Below, piece after piece: positions 60,498 through 64,000 of a stretch of DNA of 64,000 bases. The notes under the pieces were generated by a model. That model did no database searches and was not told the DNA's origin. It was given only the letters and a program-made list of their open reading frames with translations. Origin of the DNA: Streptomyces sp. TP-A0356 (lineage in GTDB: Bacteria; Actinomycetota; Actinomycetes; Streptomycetales; Streptomycetaceae); NCBI RefSeq assembly GCF_001417775.1, contig NZ_BBZJ01000022.1, positions 124,001 to 188,000 on the forward strand, read 5' to 3'. Position 1 is the first letter of the stretch, and each line of letters begins with the position of its first letter. A program made the translations under genes and the position numbers.

Positions 60498-63400
60498 GTG
60501 CAGGGACGTTTCAAGAGGGATGGCAGCGCTTCGGCGGAGCCGGAGCCGCACGGCGGGACCGACCGCGGTTCCTCGCCCCAGCACGCCCAGAACCAAGGAC
60601 CGGCACCGTCCGGCGGTGGTCCCGAGCGGCCGGGCCGCACCGGCGCGCCCACAGGCCCCACACCGCCGGAGGCCGCCAAGAGCAGCGCCGGCCCACTCGA
60701 CCCCGGTCCGCGCCTGGCCCTGCGCAACTGGCGCATCTCCACGCGTCTGGTCTCGCTGCTCGCGCTGCCCGTGGTCGCCGCCACCTCGCTCGGCGCGCTG
60801 CGCATCAGCGACAACATGGACCAGATCCAGCAGCTCGACAACATGAAGCTGCTGACGGACATGACCAGGCAGGCGACCCAGCTGGCCGAGGCGCTCCAGG
60901 AGGAGCGCGACCAGTCCGCCGGCCCGCTCGCCCACGGCGCGACCGCTTCGGACTACACGGTCAAGGGCGTCCGCGACAAGACGAACCGCGCCCGCTCCTC
61001 CTTCCTCCAGGGCACCCAGGAGATCGGCGACGCAGCCAGCAGCGGCCAGCTCTCCGGCGTCCGCGACAGCGTCGTCGGTATCGCCAGCGAGCTGAACAAC
61101 CTCAGCTCGATCCGGGCCGGCGCCTACAAGGACCCGCAGAACGCCACGCAGACCGTCGAGGCCTACCACCGACTGATCAGCCAGCTGCTCAGCCTCTCCC
61201 AGGACATGGCGGAGGCCACCAGCAACCCGGAGATGATCCAGCGCACCCGCGCCCTGGCGGCCTTCTCCAGCGCCAAGGAGTACGCGTCCCTGCAGCGCGC
61301 CGTCATCGCGGCGGCGCTGCCCGCGAGCAACAACACGTTCGGCCAGCTCTCCGAGAACGACCGCCAGTACGCCCTGTCGGCGCTGGACAGCCAGAACTCC
61401 GAGCTGGACAGCTTCCGCAGCATCTACGGCGACGGCGCCGAGGAGCTCACGAAGCCGATCGACCAGGGCAGCCCGACCATCCAGGCCGCCGACACCTACG
61501 CCAGCCGCGTCCTCAAGAGCGGCAACGGCATCACGTCGCAGGACAAGCGCTCGTACAAGGACTGGGTCGACGACGACTCGGCCAAGATCGAGCAGATGAA
61601 GAAGATCGAGGGCACGCTCCTCGAGAACATGGAGCAGAAGGCCCGCGAGCTGAAGAGCGCCTCCCAGCGCGAGGCGATCATCTCCGGTGCGCTGATCCTC
61701 CTCGTCCTCGGCGTCTCCCTCGTCGGCGCCTTCGTCGTGGCCCGCTCCATGATCCGCTCGCTGCGCCGACTGCAGGAGACCGCGACCAAGGTCGCCCAGG
61801 ACCGTCTGCCCGAGCTGGTCAAGCAGCTGTCCGAGTCCGACCCGCAGGACGTCGACACGTCCGTGGAGTCGGTCGGTGTGCACTCCCGGGACGAGATCGG
61901 CCAGGTGGCCGCGGCCTTCGACGACGTGCACCGCGAGGCGGTCCGCCTCGCCGCCGAGCAGGCCCTGCTGCGGGGCAACGTCAACGCGATGTTCACCAAC
62001 CTCTCGCGCCGCTCCCAGGGTCTGATCCAGCGCCAGCTGTCGCTGATCTCCGAACTGGAGTCCCGCGAGGCCGACCCGGACCAGCTGTCCTCGCTCTTCA
62101 AGCTCGACCACCTCGCGACGCGTATGCGCCGTAACGGTGAGAACCTCCTCGTCCTCGCCGGTGAGGAGCCCGGCCGCCGCTGGACCCGCCCGGTCCCGCT
62201 GGTCGACGTGCTGCGCGCCGCCGCCTCCGAGGTGGAGCAGTACGAGCGCATCGAACTGGCCTCGGTCCCGGCCACCGAGGTCGCCGGCCGCGTCGTCAAC
62301 GACCTCGTGCACCTGCTCGCCGAGCTGCTCGAGAACGCCACCTCGTTCTCCTCGCCGCAGACCAAGGTCAAGGTCACCGGTCACGCGCTGCCCGACGGCC
62401 GGGTACTGATCGAGATCCACGACACCGGTATCGGTCTGTCCCCCGAGGACCTGGCCCAGATCAACGAGCGGCTCGCCTCGCCGCCCACGGTGGACGTCTC
62501 CGTCTCCCGCCGCATGGGCCTCTTCGTGGTCGGCCGTCTGTCGCAGCGCCACGGCATCCGCATCCAGCTGCGCCCGTCCGACTCCGGTGGTACGACCGCG
62601 CTGGTCATGCTCCCGGTCGACGTCGCCCAGGGCGGCAAGAAGCCCACTCCGGGCAAGCCGGGCCAGGGCGCCCCGGTGACCGGCGGCCCCGCCGCCGCGC
62701 AGGCCGCCGCCGGTGCGGCCGCGGCCCGTCGCCAGGCCCAGCAGGGCGGCACCGGACTCGGCGCCGCGCCGCAGCGCGGGCAGGTGGGCAGCGGATCCGG
62801 TCCCCGCGCCGCGCTGCCGGGAAGCGCCGCCGGTGACCGACCCGATGGTCCCGGCGGTCCGCAGGGTCCCGCCGCCCCGCAGCAGGGCCGGCCGGCCCCG
62901 GCGGGCGCGGGTGCCGGTGCCTTCGGGCCGGGCGGCCCGCAGGGTCCCCAGGCCTTCCAGGACCCGGGCACGCGCCAGGGCGGCTTCGGTGACGGCGGCC
63001 CGGGCACCACCCGGCCGGGCGGCTTCGGTGACGGCGCCCCGCCTGCCGCACAGCAGCCGCAGCAGCCGCAGCAGCCGCGACAGCCCAAGGAGCGCGGAGG
63101 ACGCCGTCGGCCGCAGCTGCCCGGGCGTGGGGGTCAGCGTGCCGAGCTGCCCGGTGGCAGCCAGCAGCGCACCCCGAGCTGGAGCGACGAGAACGCGCAG
63201 CCGCCGGTGCCCCGCGCCTCGCTGGACGCCCCGCGCGGCCACGAGGAGCCGGACGCCCTGTCCGCGACCTCTCCCATGCCCCGCATCGACGACCGCCAGG
63301 GCCCGGGCTCGACCTCGGAGATCCCGCGCGTCGACGACCGCCAGGGCCCCGGTTCCACCTCCGAGTTCCCGCGACCTGACTACAACGCACCGCGCCCCGG

Positions 63401-64000
63401 CGCGGGCGCCGTGGACAACAGCGGGCAGTTCGTCCGCTCGGACGTCTTCGGCAGCCCGGACCAGGGCGGCACGCCGGGCCAGTTCCCGGCGGGCCGTGGT
63501 CAGAACACCGGCCAGTTCCCGGCCCCCGGCCGCCCCCAGGACCCGGCCTTCACCGGCCAGTTCGGGACGCAGGGCCCCGACGGCTCCGGCACGGGTCAGT
63601 TCGCCGCCCCGGGCTACGGGAACCACCAGGACCCGTCCTCCACAGGCCAGTTCGAGCGGCCGCAGGCAGGCCCCGGCGGCTATGGTGCCCCCCGGCCGCC
63701 GGCCCCGCAGCGTTCGCAGCAGCAGCCGCGTCGTCAGGAGCCGGAGGCCCTGCCGCCGGCGTCGGGTCCCGGCGACGGGCGTACACCGCTGTACGACACG
63801 CTTGAGACCAACTGGTTCCGCGGCGACCGGGGGCAGAGCAACGGCTCCCCGGCCCCGCAGCAGCCCCCCGCAGCCCCCCAGCGTCCGGCCCCCACGGCCT
63901 GGCGCACCTCGCCGAACGACGAGTTCGTCCGCCAGGCCGAACGTGTGCGGCAGCCCGCCGCGGGCGGCATCACCACCTCCGGCCTGCCACGCCGGGTCCC
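60498..64000 (+). CDS. cvnA1: Conservon sensor CvnA1, histidine-kinase-like, open at the right edge
   Basis: More than 1167 residues. A Pro/Gly-rich N-terminal tail is followed by a membrane segment (STRLVSLLALPVVAATSLGAL, about 80-100). Then come a long extracytoplasmic nitrate/nitrite-sensor-like helical domain, a second membrane segment (ISGALILLVLGVSLVGAFVVA), a HAMP-like linker and a HATPase domain (LLAELLENATSFS, EIHDTGIGLSPEDL, GLFVVGRLSQRHGI). A long disordered C-terminus has TGQF repeats. Conservon A proteins pair with B (roadblock), C and D (G-protein-like) partners encoded downstream, outside the window. The GTG at 60498 starts MQGRFKRDG. Confidence 0.9.
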   Translation, partial: MQGRFKRDGSASAEPEPHGGTDRGSSPQHAQNQGPAPSGGGPERPGRTGAPTGPTPPEAAKSSAGPLDPGPRLALRNWRISTRLVSLLALPVVAATSLGALRISDNMDQIQQLDNMKLLTDMTRQATQLAEALQEERDQSAGPLAHGATASDYTVKGVRDKTNRARSSFLQGTQEIGDAASSGQLSGVRDSVVGIASELNNLSSIRAGAYKDPQNATQTVEAYHRLISQLLSLSQDMAEATSNPEMIQRTRALAAFSSAKEYASLQRAVIAAALPASNNTFGQLSENDRQYALSALDSQNSELDSFRSIYGDGAEELTKPIDQGSPTIQAADTYASRVLKSGNGITSQDKRSYKDWVDDDSAKIEQMKKIEGTLLENMEQKARELKSASQREAIISGALILLVLGVSLVGAFVVARSMIRSLRRLQETATKVAQDRLPELVKQLSESDPQDVDTSVESVGVHSRDEIGQVAAAFDDVHREAVRLAAEQALLRGNVNAMFTNLSRRSQGLIQRQLSLISELESREADPDQLSSLFKLDHLATRMRRNGENLLVLAGEEPGRRWTRPVPLVDVLRAAASEVEQYERIELASVPATEVAGRVVNDLVHLLAELLENATSFSSPQTKVKVTGHALPDGRVLIEIHDTGIGLSPEDLAQINERLASPPTVDVSVSRRMGLFVVGRLSQRHGIRIQLRPSDSGGTTALVMLPVDVAQGGKKPTPGKPGQGAPVTGGPAAAQAAAGAAAARRQAQQGGTGLGAAPQRGQVGSGSGPRAALPGSAAGDRPDGPGGPQGPAAPQQGRPAPAGAGAGAFGPGGPQGPQAFQDPGTRQGGFGDGGPGTTRPGGFGDGAPPAAQQPQQPQQPRQPKERGGRRRPQLPGRGGQRAELPGGSQQRTPSWSDENAQPPVPRASLDAPRGHEEPDALSATSPMPRIDDRQGPGSTSEIPRVDDRQGPGSTSEFPRPDYNAPRPGAGAVDNSGQFVRSDVFGSPDQGGTPGQFPAGRGQNTGQFPAPGRPQDPAFTGQFGTQGPDGSGTGQFAAPGYGNHQDPSSTGQFERPQAGPGGYGAPRPPAPQRSQQQPRRQEPEALPPASGPGDGRTPLYDTLETNWFRGDRGQSNGSPAPQQPPAAPQRPAPTAWRTSPNDEFVRQAERVRQPAAGGITTSGLPRRV

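Noticed and set aside
60495..63626. Very long minus-strand open frame opposite cvnA1
   Set aside because: It is an antisense shadow of the high-GC coding strand. Its translation is Gly/Leu/Arg-rich low complexity with no domain, while the plus strand gives a full sensor kinase.

Overview
The window is a high-GC chromosomal segment from a Streptomyces-type actinomycete. Evidence: GTG starts are common, gene order is the conserved Streptomyces core block, an NsdA-type developmental regulator is present, HU has a lysine-rich tail (HupS), and the right edge holds the A gene of a conservon. Assignments come from reading the translated sequence and recalling families; no database search was run.

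Left part (1-23139). proS (cut by the edge), a SAM methyltransferase, ftsH and ffh are followed by the nitrogen block amtB-glnK-glnD, the developmental repressor gene nsdA, a small PrimPol-like protein, ftsY, a luciferase-like oxidoreductase, the glucose permease glcP, smc, a small coiled-coil protein, acylphosphatase and a secreted or surface CAP-domain protein. Both halves of the SRP targeting system (Ffh and FtsY) lie within 10 kb.

Mobile region (about 23146-28803). A compact integrated element sits directly behind the CAP gene. It has a tyrosine integrase, an excisionase, a pSAM2 RepSA-like HUH initiator, a small cysteine-motif protein, and a divergent KorSA-like GntR repressor facing an operator cluster. 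No FtsK/TraB transfer gene or Spd gene is visible. The right half holds nested hairpins and a cassette of two convergent small secreted-peptide genes. Their promoter, RBS and signal-peptide regions form a 189-bp identical inverted repeat around a transposase remnant. An HxlR regulator with a clear upstream dyad follows.

Central part (29531-44149). This is a translation, repair and cell-division block on the minus strand: recG, rsmD, coaD, a DivIVA-like gene, DUF177, rpmF, rnc and mutM. Next to recG is a plus-strand, translationally coupled pair encoding an HtpG/Hsp90-like ATPase and a 972-residue TPR protein. A DAK/DegV-type (FakA-like) gene and rpmB follow.

Right part (44458-64000). thiL, a stand-alone RAM domain, a DUF3515 lipoprotein, ddl, gpsA, plsC, cofC, hupS and leuCD with the divergent IclR regulator ndgR. 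Between ndgR and a five-gene tRNA-Glu/Gln cluster, a DUF4188 remnant and a MerR gene meet head to head in what looks like a deletion scar. Then come a HAD hydrolase, gltX, a fumarylacetoacetate hydrolase-family gene and the first 3.5 kb of cvnA1.

The least explained parts are the transfer-less element with its palindromic secreted-peptide cassette and the Hsp90/TPR operon.
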